Of a stretch of 64,000 bases of DNA, positions 23,357 to 35,576 are shown piece after piece. Where the stretch lies: the NCBI GenBank assembly GCA_035610365.1, contig CM069433.1, positions 54,612,487 through 54,676,486 of the forward strand. Reading direction: 5' to 3'. A program made the position numbers and the translations under genes. The stretch is from Aquatica leii (Eukaryota > Arthropoda > Insecta > Coleoptera > Lampyridae). Numbering within the stretch: the stretch's first letter is position 1; every line of letters starts with the position of its first letter. The notes below the pieces were generated by a model. It was not told where the DNA came from. It made no database searches and saw only the letters and a list, made by a program, of their open reading frames with translations.

Positions 23357-24118
23357 CGTATTAATAAAACATTAAATATTCTTACCATTTATACCAAAAT
23401 CAGTTTGTTTTTTTTAATGTATTTTTTTATTTGTAATTTTTTCTCTACAAAGCTCTTACGTAAACATGAATTCAATTAATTACTTAAACATTAGTATATT
23501 TGTATATGTGTTTGTAATCGCTGAAAAATGCAAACAGGATTCGGTATTAAAGTTGGTAAAAATTGCAGACAGCTTGCTCACACTTTGGCTACAAAATACA
23601 ATATAAATATTTATTGTTCACAGTATTTTACTCACGTTTTACACAATTGTTTGCTATTAATTAAACGATTTTGTTGTTTATGCACAAACATATAAGTTTA
23701 AGTAAGTTGTTGAATATCTCATTAATTTCCTATTTTTTAGAAATTTTAGTTATTATTGTATATGTTGAAATATATGTTGTAATTTAATTTTACAGTAGTG
23801 ATGTAGTAAAAGAGTGAGAACAAATTAAAAACATTTTTTCAAGTTTTTAATATTTTGTTGTTTCTTTTGGTAGGTTACTAACCTTACATAGTCTTTTTAG
23901 CAAAACCTTTTAAAATAGAATTCATTTTAGTTTTAAAACCATCATTAATCATAATGCGCCTGTGACACTAATTGTGGTTTAAATAGCTGAAGTATGATTA
24001 TTTTTTCTCATTTGTCTGTAACCGTAACAGGAATTTGTTTTAATATGAACATAAAACAACTTACATTTAAAAAAAATGATTCCTTCTAATTTAATTTTAA
24101 TTTGCATGATCTGCATTT

Positions 24119-24253
24119 GTATAGTATATTGTATAATGAGTAAGGAATGGTTATCATTGCCAACGAGTATGAAAATTTGCAAGCGAGCCGAAGGCGAGGT
24201 TGGCAATTCGTACGAGTTGGCAATACACATTCCTTACGAATTATACACTATAC
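24119..24253. repeat. Small palindromic element with CpG-rich loop (P2)
   Basis: The left stem TATAGTATATTGTATAATGA plus GTAAGGAATG is mirrored by CATTCCTTAC...TTATACACTATA, with an inner TTGCCAACGAGTA/TCGTACGAGTTGGCAA pair. The loop holds GCAAGCGAGCCGAAGGCGAG, far richer in CpG than its surroundings. Probably a fold-back MITE. Confidence 0.65.
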
Positions 24254-24498
24254 TTTTTCTACGGCTCTATATTTAATTAGTAATCAAAGTTATACAGAAT
24301 TTTACGAAAAAAATAACGCAGAAAATAAAGAAACTAATTTAAAAATTTGTATTGGTAATACCTAAAATGACAATAAAAAAATTATGTCAAAACTTGTATT
24401 TATTTTATGTCAACTTGACAGCGTTTATACTATTAGTTATCTGTTACTTTTATTTTATTCTTGTTTTTTACTCATCTCTAGTTAATGAAATGGTGAGT

Positions 24499-24684
24499 AT
24501 AATTTACTTGCTTTAAAGGCATGCAATTTTAGTTAACTTCAAATCATTTAGTATTTGAATTTTTTTTAATACATTAATTTCAAGCATAACATAATTTACT
24601 TGCTTTAAAGGCATGCAATTTTAGTTAGCTTCAAATCAATTAGTATTTGAATTTTTTTTAATACATTAATTTCAAGCATAACCT
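24499..24684. repeat. Two-copy tandem duplication, 92-bp unit
   Basis: The unit from AATTTACTTGCTTTAAAGGC through ATTTCAAGCATAAC is repeated directly with only a few differences (first copy from about 24501, second from 24593). A recent local duplication with no coding content. Confidence 0.85.
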
Positions 24685-24689
24685 AATAT

Positions 24690-27600
24690 GAATGAGCTAG
24701 AATACTTTGAAAAGTACTAATGATTCAATGACAAGATTTTGCTTTTGCAACCAGTAAATAAAAGAAATCTATTCATGCAAAGCCTGAATCGTTAACAATG
24801 TCGTCAAGTTCTGACAAATGTTGATATGTGATAGTTTTTCCTAGAAGCTTCAACCAAATAACATGTGGATATGACTTACAAAGCAAATAAGGTACATTTG
24901 TAAATGTTTATAGATAATTAGTAATTAATAGGTGTTATTTTTAAGAATCAAGCTTTCCGAACTAAGAAGGTAATAAGAACATCGTAGTTAAAGAATTGAA
25001 AAAAATACCTTTTAGAAAATGCAAAATAGTTAATTATTCTAATTGATCAAATATGCTGTAATAATTTTTACTGCAAAATCAGTTTAAATATGAGAAATTA
25101 ATTGTTAACAAAACACATTGTAGGTAAAAGAAACAAGCGATTCAGTGCTTTTGGTTATAATTGCATCTAAATATATCATTTTTTCAATGTTTAAATCAGT
25201 GGTTTGCATTAGTCTTGTAACAATTGATTGTATTTATGTTTATCTTGTGTTATTTATTAAAACGTTAGTCCAAAGTGTTTGTGATTACATTTTTAAGAAG
25301 GTAGCGACAATGTGCGAATACATTATTTTTACAAGATTATAATATAATATGTAGTAAAAGTATACATAAATACTTATGAAAACTGCATTAACATAAGGAT
25401 AAATAATAACAAACAGATATCAGGCATGTGCGGAACAAACATTTTGATATCTTGCAACTATCGATGAACACCAAAAGTTAATTGGATACTTCTGAATTGT
25501 CATGCAGTTTAAAAAACTGATAAATGTTCTAATAAATACTAACTTCTTTAACTTAATTTGAGCATGTTATCATAAAATGAGTAATTTTATTTTAAGGATT
25601 AAATTACTTAATCTGTTTATAACACTGCAAAAATCTGGTAAAATACTGTTAATATTTCCTTCCCATCAAAATAAAACCCTGCAAGAAAATAAGTAGTTGG
25701 GTTGCAAATTAGAAGTCTTTATTTGTTCTAATTACCTTGAACTTCTAAAATATATTTATATTTCATTACAAGAAAGTCACCCCTAAACGTCAACGTTTAC
25801 GAATATAACCTAAAATATGTAATTTATAAAACACTTATTTTACGCTATAAACTAATGCAATACCTTATACATGACACTCAATGATTTCGTTTTTCAAATT
25901 TCATAATTTGTGATGCAGAGAATATTTGTAAAAGTCTTCTAAATTATGTTTTCATAATTCATTATCCTGTACGTTAATAGGTTTGACCTGTACGGAAATG
26001 GCTTTGACCTGTACGGAAATGGAATTAGACAATCACAATGCACATCGTTGCCTAATCGCAATTAAACATACAATGTATCGTATTATCTGTTAGTCGTAGA
26101 AAAAAGTTTTTTTCCACTACTAGTTGTATACGCTTGCATTATTACGTATAATAGAAGGCCGTGAAGTTGTACTTTTTTAAGCGCAGGTAAATAATATTTC
26201 ATTATTAACTAGTAGTTAATAATGAACATATTTACATTTTCTGATAATACTACAACAGTTTCAAAGAAAAAAAGTTTACCAAACTGCGTACCAAGAGCAA
26301 GAGATTTTATTTAATGCTAATTTAAGTTTTCAAATCGCTCAATTAATAAATTAATTCGATTTTAAAAAGTAAGTTATTTGAAGTTCGCGCTTAATTAAAT
26401 GTGAATATTATTGAGTTAAATATGTTTTAGACATAATCAATGCTTAAAACAATAATGTTTTTAAACAATTTAAACAACTTTAGCAATAAAAACTTACGTT
26501 ATCTGTTTATTTTTGTGTTTTAAATCACAATTAAGAATTACGTCAAAATTAATTCTATTAAACTAATGACAACTGTCAGAATTACTGACTTGATTTTTAA
26601 TTTAAAATTAATATCTTAAATTTTAAGTTTAATTTAGTAACAGGTAGAAAGGTTTTAATAATTCTAGTAGTAGAAAAAATTGTATATATATATCAAGGTT
26701 GAGAAGTTCATTATAACCTGCGCGATTTATATCTCTCGACGCTTCGCGTCTCGCGATATAATCTATCGCTTAGGTTATAATGATGCACTTCTCAACCTTG
26801 ATATATAATATACTATTATAGCATTAGAAATTTTTGAGGTTTTATATTAATACCATTGTTTAAATTATTGACAGACTTCGATCACTTCATAAACCTAATA
26901 AGTAAAAAACTAAAATAATTACATTTTAGAACCAACGTCATTTGTTAAATAAAATTTTGGTATTTTAATTTTTGCAACCACAACAAAAATAAATTTTAAT
27001 AAAAATTGGTTTATCAGAATTATAATTGAAGTTTAAAGCTAATAATAATTCAAACACTAAAGGTTATTATTTTTTGTTTAGATTCTTCGTAAGCCGGTAA
27101 TTTCCAATTTTTAGCAGTTAAAAACAATAGTAGTTCTAAGATTTACCACAGTATATCGTGATTGCAACCGAAGTACTTGTATGTAGTTTACCGTATTAGT
27201 TATATCATGTAATTACCGGAAATATACTTTAAAAAGTACCGTTTAAAAAGATTATTATCTTTTAAACGTTTACATATGTGTAGTTTCGAACACAAAATTA
27301 AGCAGTATAATAAACGACATGCGTTTGTATAACTCGATTAAAAATGTATACATTTAATGTTCTTATTAAATCAATTACAATATTCTAGATGACAGTAAAA
27401 CTATTATTTAATTTTAAAACATAGTAATAAAGATTTTGCTATTGTTACATGTTAAATTTTTTATAATTGAATAGAACTTGCTTTTGCCAACGTTTTTTGT
27501 TTTAATTGTTGCAATGTTATTAGCATACCGTAATATATTAATTTACTGTAATACTTGTTTTTACAAATCTTTTGTATTGTGTTTACTATAAAAAGGAATA

Positions 27601-28376
27601 GGAATAACAACATAGCGTAACTTTATTTTACTTTTTTGTTCATTTGATGGATTTTTATATTTTTTCAATTATATACAAACTTCTTTTCACACTACACTAA
27701 TTAAGTTTGTTTTATTACCTATTTTTATTCCATTCCAAATTAATAATACAAACACGCATTGCTTTTCTTGTGCTAAGTTTCTTTGTGAAACAGACTAGTA
27801 TGCTGTCAATTTTTAGTTTTTGAAGTAAAACTTGTTTAAGAGTGACACGGGAGCAAGATTTTTTTCTGACGGAAGTAACAGTGACTAGTTTCCGCTACTT
27901 AAAAACAGTAACTAAGCATATTTTTATTTACATTTCTGACGTTTATATTAAAATTAGTTATTCTAACCTTTAATTTCATTGTGATTATTTGTGTGTTTAT
28001 AAAGATATATTTTAATTTTCTTTTATTTTCAATTAATCTGATTGACGAAAAAAAATTCTTATGTTAACCGCGGACAGAGTTTTAGAATTTACCGTTACTG
28101 TGTTAAACAAATTAATCGAGTGAAATTTCTAAAAAAAATAGTTAACTATAATTTTAAGTTTTTGTTGTGTTAAACAGCGCTGATCTGTATCTAACTTCGT
28201 TACCTAAACGATTTTCATTACTAAAGAATTAGTAGACTGCAGCAAAACGATTTTCGCTAAAAACCAAATTCTATACGTACCTATAAACAACATCTTTCAT
28301 AATCCGTTCGTGCAATAAATTATAACGAAGTCGTTAATGTTTTTATCTAGAAATATAGAAATCCATCTTTGCTCAC
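24690..28376. other. A+T-rich noncoding stretch
   Basis: Contains palindrome P3 (26681-26812) and a small direct repeat TTTGACCTGTACGGAAATGG (about 25.98-26.03 kb, two copies). Otherwise nothing recognisable. Confidence 0.4.
26681..26812. repeat. Small palindromic element with CpG-rich loop (P3)
   Basis: The stem ATCAAGGTTGAGAAGT plus ATTATAACC is mirrored by GGTTATAAT and ACTTCTCAACCTTGAT. The centre holds CTCGACGCTTCGCGTCTCGC, itself partly palindromic. A perfect-looking fold-back in A+T-rich surroundings. Confidence 0.68.
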
Positions 28377-28518
28377 ATGACAATCACATTTTTTTTATCG
28401 GTCATAAAAATGTCCTCATTTTTACTGAATTTTTTTAAGCACTCTAAACATGTAATAAAAAAAGCTAAATCACTGTTAATTCTGTGTCATATATCAAACT
28501 TTTTTTATTTGAATAGAT

Positions 28519-28767
28519 ATGCTGATTATGAAAGTGTGGCACCAAAAAGTCTCGTACTCAAATGGTTCGTGCACAAAGTCCAGAACTTTTGCAGCAAAGT
28601 CTTTCACAGACTTGGAAACTCAGCTAATAAATAATCTTGTCAGTGTTACTGTAACAAGTAATCCTGGATTAATCGAAGAAGGCATCACAGTATTGGTTCA
28701 AGAGCATGCTTACTTTGCAGTCTACAAGAATGATAACCCAACAAGTTTCTACTTCTACATTTTGTAG
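28519..28767 (+). CDS. Unrecognised open frame, 82 codons
   Basis: Open frame containing KSRTFAAKSFTDLETQLINN followed by LVSVTVTSNPGLIEEGITVL. Composition is more protein-like than neighbouring frames. An overlapping frame (28377-28634) ends DYESVAPKSLVLKWFVHKVQ and is also unusually protein-like, so a frameshift in a decayed gene is possible. No family is recognised, and there is no clear splice or start context. Confidence 0.2.
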   Translation: MLIMKVWHQKVSYSNGSCTKSRTFAAKSFTDLETQLINNLVSVTVTSNPGLIEEGITVLVQEHAYFAVYKNDNPTSFYFYIL

Positions 28768-28799
28768 AAACAATATAAAAAGTCAGTCTATGGTCAGGT

Positions 28800-30495
28800 G
28801 GTATCCTAGAAAAATCGTTAAAAAAGCTAACCAAGTCTATTGACTCTTTTACCGCAATAAGGCAGAAGACATTAAATATTAGAAATAATTGAAACTATTG
28901 CACATAAAATAGAAAATCCTAGTATAAATATTTATAAAGTTAATAGTGTATAACTGATAGTTATTTTATACAAAGTAGTTCAAAAGTCTTAAGTTTCTAG
29001 GGCACGCTTTTCATTTAACCAGTTCTTTTTACTATTGCCTAGTTAAAACTCAATTTGGTTGAATGGACGAGGTTGAGGTAAGTTATTTTGTTGATAGATA
29101 TTCAGCAGACATAAATGGTTTTTGCAGCACTCATCTGGTTGTAGTGTAATGTTAATTGTGCCACAAGAGACAGCAAAAGCACAAGATTTGAATTCGTTGA
29201 GTCACTAACAATGGCTCAATTGCATTCGTTTAGAAACTGTATTATAATATAACGAACGTTAATGATGTTGTCAACATATTTGTAACGAAATAGAAATGTA
29301 CTGCATAAGACTTACAAAATTTACGAATTTCTATCCATAATCCATTTCTCTTGTTGAATGGTTTTGTATTAAGCATTGTAAAAAACGCATTCTTTTACTT
29401 TTGGGTTTTATCTGATTTATATAATTGTTATATAAACCATTTGTTAATGTTCTATTTTTTTTTGCTTTAATACACTTTTATTCTAAGTTCTTTTTCTAAT
29501 TTTGATGTTGAGTAAATGTATTTAAATTATATAGATGCAACAAAAATTCTTTATGCATTGTTTCCTAGTTCAAAGATTGTCTTGTTGAGTAAATATTTAT
29601 ATGGTGTCACTCTATGTATAGTAATTTACATTTCTGTTAGATCTTATCATTATTTTTTATTTAAATCGATTTTTATAATGTACCAATAAATTTTGTAATT
29701 AAAGTTTTTATTTTCTTATTTTTAAATTATCTATTTGTGTTTTGCTGTAATATTATGGTTTCTATGACGTAAATTGCGGTTTGTTGTTTTATCTTTATTG
29801 ACAACTAATTGTAAATTGTAACATGTAAAAGAGTTAACCTAATTAAATAAAACAAATAATTCTAGTGTTTACAGGTCCTTAGAGTATGCAACACCTTATA
29901 CACGTGGGTATATTGGTTGTTAGTAGTAAAGTTAGAGAATATAATGTGATGCAACAAGAATAATAATAATAATAATTGCTAAAAATGTAATAAAAATAGA
30001 TATATGTATATAGATATCATAAGTAAATTGCTAATAAGTCATCCAATGATATTGTAGACAAAATGCGTCAAGCTTTCAAATGACTTTTACTATTAACATC
30101 GAAGGTGTGCCACTGAGTCTTTAAGATTAATCGCCCATCTTACAAATATTCCATCAACTTGACCCCAAATTAGCTTTTAAAACTTGTATTTGCGTTATTT
30201 TTTTAAGGGCAGACACGAGGAGGTGCTTTCACATATAACATCGCACTGGGTGCAGCATTAGTTTACGGGCTGTTTTTCTCAACGTCAAAAACATAAGTAA
30301 AAACTACTAATACTTTTGAATATGTAAGAATGACATTTACGTTCCGGGACAAAATTCATACAGCACGCAAACTATACCAAAATGCTTTTCATATAACAGA
30401 CATTTAGTAATACTTGCAATTTAGCAATTTTTTGAAAAATTAAAATAAATTAATTCAACTAATAACTTGTATACCTAAAACTTTATTGCATGTGT
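28800..30495. other. A+T-rich noncoding stretch
   Basis: No gene seen. It includes a short AAT microsatellite near 29960. Confidence 0.4.
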
Positions 30496-30503
30496 GTTAC
30501 TGC

Positions 30504-30896
30504 CAGTGTTGTAAATTATCTATATAAATTCATATAGATAAATTAATCTAGATTAATATTTTTTATCTATTTATATGTATCTAGATACAATTAAAAAATA
30601 TATAAGTTATATGTATCTGTATATATATAATTTTTTATTTAAATTATTTAAATAATATTAAAAAAAAATCCAGTGTCTCGTAAAATACCAGTTATAATAT
30701 GTGTTTTTCCGCCTTCCACAGTAGTTCTTCAAATGAACTCCATTTATCGTTCTTACTAGATAGATTATTTCATCTATTATCTGTTATCTATATAAAGTTT
30801 GAATAATTTATCTATTATCTAATACTAGATAATTTTTGAAAGAAAAAAAATGTATCTATATCTATATAATTTAAAAATTATCTATTTACAACACTG
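30504..30896. mobile_element. hAT-type MITE, 393 bp
   Basis: Starts CAGTGTTGTAAAT and ends with the complement (ATTTACAACACTG, allowing a small difference just inside). It is flanked by perfect 8-bp direct repeats GTTACTGC (30496-30503 and 30897-30904). An 8-bp duplication with CAG/CTG ends is diagnostic for hAT elements. The interior is almost pure A+T made of ATCTA/TAGAT words and codes for nothing, so it is non-autonomous and would have been moved by a transposase from elsewhere. Confidence 0.9.
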
Positions 30897-30904
30897 GTTA
30901 CTGC

Positions 30905-31615
30905 CCGAGAGCAGTTATGAGTGTAGTTACTTTGTCTGATAAAGCACAAAAATGCCGATCTTGTAGTTTGGTATTTAGAAAAAATACAAATCATTAAAAC
31001 GTTTACAAACATGAATATTTGGAAACCAAAATTGTTCGAAGACTTGAGTACAAAAAAACTAAAAAAACTGTTTTTATTGTTGAATTTGTTTGTAATTTTT
31101 TTTATACATTCTTTTCTATCTGATAATATTATAGTTTAAATATTCAGTTAAATTATTCTGTTTTATGGTAGCAAGCCATATTTCCTCTGTGCAGCTTAAA
31201 CAACTTGTTAAATTGATTCTTGTGTTTAAATTGCAGTCTTTTAGAAACAGAACAAAAATTGAAAATACCCTTGTCTGCCCAGTCAAAACCTAGCAATAAT
31301 AGTGTCAATGCAGTCAACAGGGTCGAACTCGAACATTAACTTTGTATTCTCCGTAAAATAAGTAAAAGTAAAGTAAAAAGCCAATAGTTCTGGAAAAACT
31401 ATCAATAAATATAACTATCTTTAACAGGTAATATCAAACAATGACTACGTTTACACAAACGCATAACACATGACTTTTTTTGATTTATTTGAACAGGTTA
31501 CGAAAACTTCTAGCGTAATTGTTATCGCTTGTTTTCCCCTGTTTTGCTTGCGGTAGTTTCTTAACCTAAGAAACGTTGTAGTATACTTATTTTGTATAAT
31601 TGAGTTATTTTTGTA
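30905..31615. other. A+T-rich spacer
   Basis: No gene recognised. It precedes the Myb/SANT-like relic. Confidence 0.35.
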
Positions 31616-31619
31616 AAAA

Positions 31620-32430
31620 TGACTAGTAAGCACAAATCGTGGGACGTAGATGAAACGTGGTACTTTCTAAAATTAGTTAAAAATAAACTAGATAGTAAAC
31701 GTTCTTGTGCGGATGATACCTTTTCGCAGTTGACAGCCCTGATGCAGGAAAGCGGATATTTAAAATCCGCAAACTAAATGCAAACTCGATTGAAAACCAG
31801 ATGTAAGTATTAGAACTAATATAGAAAACAATTTATAGTACATTAATACGAGTTAAAAAGGCGATTAGACACAAGTGGGGAAGCGAATTGTCGGAGGAAA
31901 TTTCCATATTTTCAAGTAAAGAGTATTTTGATTTCTGACAGACCGGTGACTACATTGATGGGTATCGATTGGGCCAGTCCAAGATGCAGCTCATCAGAAT
32001 CTTCGCAAACGAGACCTGTAACTTTAACATCCAAAATTAAAGAATTGTCAATTATTGAAGAAGCTATTTCACGCTTCACTAAATATAATTTGAAATGAAT
32101 TCTGTTCCAATAAAAACAGAAAGCAGAGTGTAACGTTATTTTTATTGTTTAGTTAACGATAAACTGGAAGGTAAGAATTAAACTGTAGAGTGCCGCCGCC
32201 ACCGCCACCAAAAAAACAAAAGAAAACTGACCAGAAATATTATTAGAAAACACTAGACAGATTTGCTGAAACGTCAAAGATTAATGTGCAAGACCTTCAA
32301 GAAAATTTGTTTCAAAAACAAATTAAAATGTTAAACATTTTTATGCAACAAAAAGAATTAGAGGAGAAAATGATGGATAAATTTTTAAAAATGCAAAAAA
32401 AAATAAATTATGCAAGAATCTACAAACTTC
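31620..32430 (+). pseudogene. Myb/SANT-like (trihelix/MADF-type) DNA-binding gene relic
   Basis: ATG at 31620 opens MTSKHKSWDVDETWYFLKLV, running through SKRSCADDTFSQLTALMQES and GYLKSAN to a stop. MQTRLKTR follows directly in the same frame. This is the pattern of a Myb/SANT-like domain (W...ET...L..L...L..., W/F..L...M...GY..SA.QM.TRLKTL), with a stop where Gln is expected. A GTAAGTATT donor follows and more of the fold (VKKAIRHKWGSELSEE) appears after about 50 bp. Further on, about 32250-32400, is a charged coil (NLFQKQIKMLNIFMQQKELE, then EKMMDKFLKMQKK), as in the C-terminal tails of such proteins. Such domains occur in host regulators and in the companion protein of Harbinger transposons. 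Stops and frame changes mark a pseudogene. Confidence 0.5.
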
Positions 32431-32764
32431 TTATCAAATGGCATACGTAACATTCTTCAATCCTCTTTTTCTCTTCAGTATGTAAATAATTCAGTTGTGT
32501 TCTCCTCGAAACAACTTGCTAAGAAATATAATGTAATGGTCACCTGGTTTTTTACTGATAGTGCTTTTATAGTGTTGACACAACGTTTGGATGACTCCAG
32601 ACAAACCTGCAGCTGCTTGCATAACAATATAAATGTATCTTTTGTCATAGGAAAAGTTTCTATTCAATCTTGCTTCAAAAAAGTTATTATTACTATAATC
32701 TCCCACCAATCATTACGTCTGTTTTTCATCCAAACATTTGTATTAATTCCCAGCAAACACCAAT

Positions 32765-33370
32765 GTAACAGTTACGTACCTGGTCTGTTAAAAATTTCGA
32801 AACACTGTTACTTGCATAGTGATGTACCTGATACATACCTAGTACGTAACAACGAAACGTAAGATAAACAGAATAGATACGTTCCTGATCTATTAAAACA
32901 AGAAAACACTGTTACATCGCAAAGTTATGTATCTGGTACGTAGCAGCGACATAACAGCGATACGTAACATAAATAGAACAATTATTACGTACCAAGTCTG
33001 TTAAAATAAGAAAACACTGAAATAAGGAAACACTGTTACATCGCAAAGTGATGTATCTGGTACGTAACAGAGACGTAACATCACATAAACAGGGCAATTA
33101 TTACGTACCTGGTCTGATAAAATAAGGATTATTTGTTACATCCAAGTGATATATCTGGTACGTAGTAAGGACATAACAGCGATACGTAACATAAAAAGAA
33201 CAGTTATTAAGTACATGGTTTGTTAAAATAAGAAAACATTTTTATATTGCAAAGTGATGTACCTAATACGTATCAGGTACGTAACAACAAAACGTAAAAT
33301 AAACAAAGCAATTGGAACGTCACTGGTCTGTTAAATTAAGAAAACCCTATTACAACGCAAAACACTTAGA
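32765..33370. repeat. Minisatellite, about five units of 98-125 bp
   Basis: The unit contains TTACGTACCTGGTCTGTTAA, AAGAAAACACTGTTACATCG, CAAAGTGATGTATCTGG and ATACGTAACATAAACAGAAC. The GATGTA word recurs at 32821, 32925, 33050, 33148 and 33256, so unit length varies by insertions and deletions. The words TACGTAC and GTACGTAA recur throughout. Confidence 0.8.
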
Positions 33371-33926
33371 GATGCCTAACACAATTGACTTATTTCTTGC
33401 TCTAATTGAACGTCATTATTCACATTCCTGTGAATAATGTATTGTAATTAAAATACTCTTAAATAATTTTGCAATGTTAGTAAAGAATGCGAACATTAAT
33501 TTTTACATTCAAACCATATATATTTACTAATTGAGTTAAAAGAAACATTTAATTTATTTAAACTTCTTATAATACAATAACATGCATGTTATAGATATAC
33601 ACAAATCTCATACGAACCTCGAAATTATTTAAATACATTTTATTAAACCTTATTCTACTCTAATGTTTCGACGTGCGTTTATTATGTATTTACATTTCGA
33701 GATGCGCAAAAAAGTTGCGCGTAGACGTCGGACGCTATACCAGACTATTAGTCATTTTTGTGGGTGCAGACTACAACCTATTAGTGTAATCAGTGTTATA
33801 GTTAATGTTTTATGTTATTGTTTTATGGTTAACGCATTAGTGTTAAAGACAGTTTACTCGGATCATACATTTGTTGTTTCAAGAAAACACACATATAAGT
33901 ATATTTTTTCATATTAATTTATCATA

Positions 33927-33972
33927 GCTGCCCGAAAAAGCAGACACATTTTTAATCTGCGAAACGTCGCCA
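33927..33972 (+). ncRNA. Degenerate hammerhead-like motif
   Basis: CTGCCCGAAAAAGCAGA, a loop, then TCTGCGAAACGTCGC gives a stem (GCAGA/TCTGC) closed by a GAAAC half, the same layout as at 17.05 kb and 14.78 kb. The CTGATGA half is not conserved, so activity is unlikely. Confidence 0.25.
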
Positions 33973-34534
33973 GTAATAATATCCAAAGCAAATTAATTTG
34001 TTGCCCATCACACGACGGACGTCCTATTGGGATTGAAACAATTACTACTTATATTTTTTTTATACCTGAATAAAAACATATATATTTAGTACTGGTTTAT
34101 GAGCTATGAAAGGTTTCCCGTGCAGTGCAGTGCCATGGAGTGGTTCCGGCACGCATTCCAGCGAATAAATAGGACACATGAGTCAATGAGGGGCAATACT
34201 TGTTTTCTTGATTATGTCAATAGCTTAAGTTAAATAAGCATGTATAAAAACACATAAGTTTTTTAATGTTAATATTATTAGTAGTATTAGGAATTTTAAT
34301 TCTTCGCAGTTAATAAATTCATTATTTATAAATGTTTATACTCAAAACTGATGTAACGCTGTTACGTTGCAGGTACGTACCGGTGTGACAGCGCAAATAC
34401 GTAACTAAATATGTCACTAAAGTACGACATAGAAATGCACATGTCCGTTACCAGGAACGCGCATAGGATGTAATAGTGACATAACACGGAAACTGCGTTA
34501 CGTACATGGTATGTAACTGTGATTGCTGAGATTA

Positions 34535-35570
34535 CTTGTAATAGAGGTCCAAGCTGCAGAAGTGCATTAGGAGGCGACGTGATTATTAGGTATAATAGGA
34601 GTAATTGACTATAAATTCTTCAACAAGAATTAATTATTTCAAAATAGAAATGATTGCAGTTGCTAATAAATTGTATGCGTCTCTGCCAGTGCAAGCATTT
34701 GTTGACAAGTCTCTTTAAAAAAACGAATTGCAGCAACACCCACAACAACAAATAACTTAACTCGAAAACTCAAATATCGATGGTAAATTTCATTATTTAC
34801 TATTGGTAGTAGTTTTAGGTGTTAATAACGCTGTTTTACGTCACTCACCTTAAACCGGTGTTAATAACGCCACTTTATGTCCGTTTAAATAGCCGTTGAA
34901 AACCGTTATTAATAAAACCGTTATTGAAAAAAAAATGTTTGTTAAAACCTGTGTTATTTTTCCGTGTAAACGTGATCAGTTTTTTGCAAAAACAGTGTTA
35001 CAAAAATACAAGAATGATAGTAAGTACATGTACATACATATATAGGTATATTACAATTGTTATCCACAAATTAAATAAGTTAAAGCGAAATCTTTTTACA
35101 ACTCCTTTTTGTAACGCTCGTGTAGATTGTAAATTTACTCGCATTTAAATTGTAGGCATTGTAACACTTGTTTTACAATATACTCATAATATACTAGTAT
35201 GACATTTTTATTGAATGTCAAACTCGAGTCAAACTACACTGTGTAAACTAACATTTGCGCATGTAACGTAGGCAACACTAACTACATCTTGAAGTTTGTA
35301 CTTGGTTTACGATTTTTTTTCCAAATGTTAGTTATCTTTTGTTAGTTAGTTAATTTATTATTTAAATAATTGTTAAATATATTAATTATTTTTTACTTAA
35401 CATTTGCAAATAAATAATTGCAAGTTTTGGTTGTATTTAAATAGTTTTCTATTTGTATATTACGCAAGTACTCTATCTATTCATCACCACGCGCTGTTTT
35501 TGAAACAACAATAATAAGCTGATAAACTATAACGAATGAAACCGAATAAAAAAAATTCGAAACTAAGGCT
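34535..35570. other. Noncoding stretch
   Basis: No gene recognised. Around 34.8-34.93 kb, words such as GTTAATAACG and CCGTTATTAATAA recur in both orientations, perhaps a small decayed repeat. Confidence 0.35.
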
Positions 35571-35576
35571 GTTAAT

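Larger units (their letters stand above)
20696..24110. other. Long A+T-rich noncoding stretch
   Basis: No gene recognised. It contains the 23289-23356 repeat, a possible signal-bearing exon at 20988-21112, and a G+C-richer patch at about 21.75-21.93 kb without a coding signature. The word AAGGTTGAAATAAAAT occurs at about 22.02 and 22.88 kb, hinting at two copies of a minor repeat. Confidence 0.4.
32751..34528. mobile_element. TIR element with internal minisatellite
   Basis: The left end CAGCAAACACCAATGTAACA and the complement of the right end (CAGCAATCACAGTTACATAC) are related inverted termini, each followed by ACGTAC-rich sequence. The left side is filled by about five degenerate tandem units (32765-33370). 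The interior includes a hammerhead-like motif (33927-33972) and no recognised gene. A target duplication was not evident. The family is unknown. Confidence 0.45.

Noticed and set aside
32410-32862. 150-codon open frame
   Set aside because: Overlaps the tail of the Myb/SANT relic and the start of the minisatellite; the reading is not protein-like across the repeat boundary.
24499-33370. CRISPR-like or satellite arrays
   Set aside because: The 92-bp duplication has two copies with no spacers and the 98-125-bp units are diverged minisatellite; this is eukaryotic DNA.
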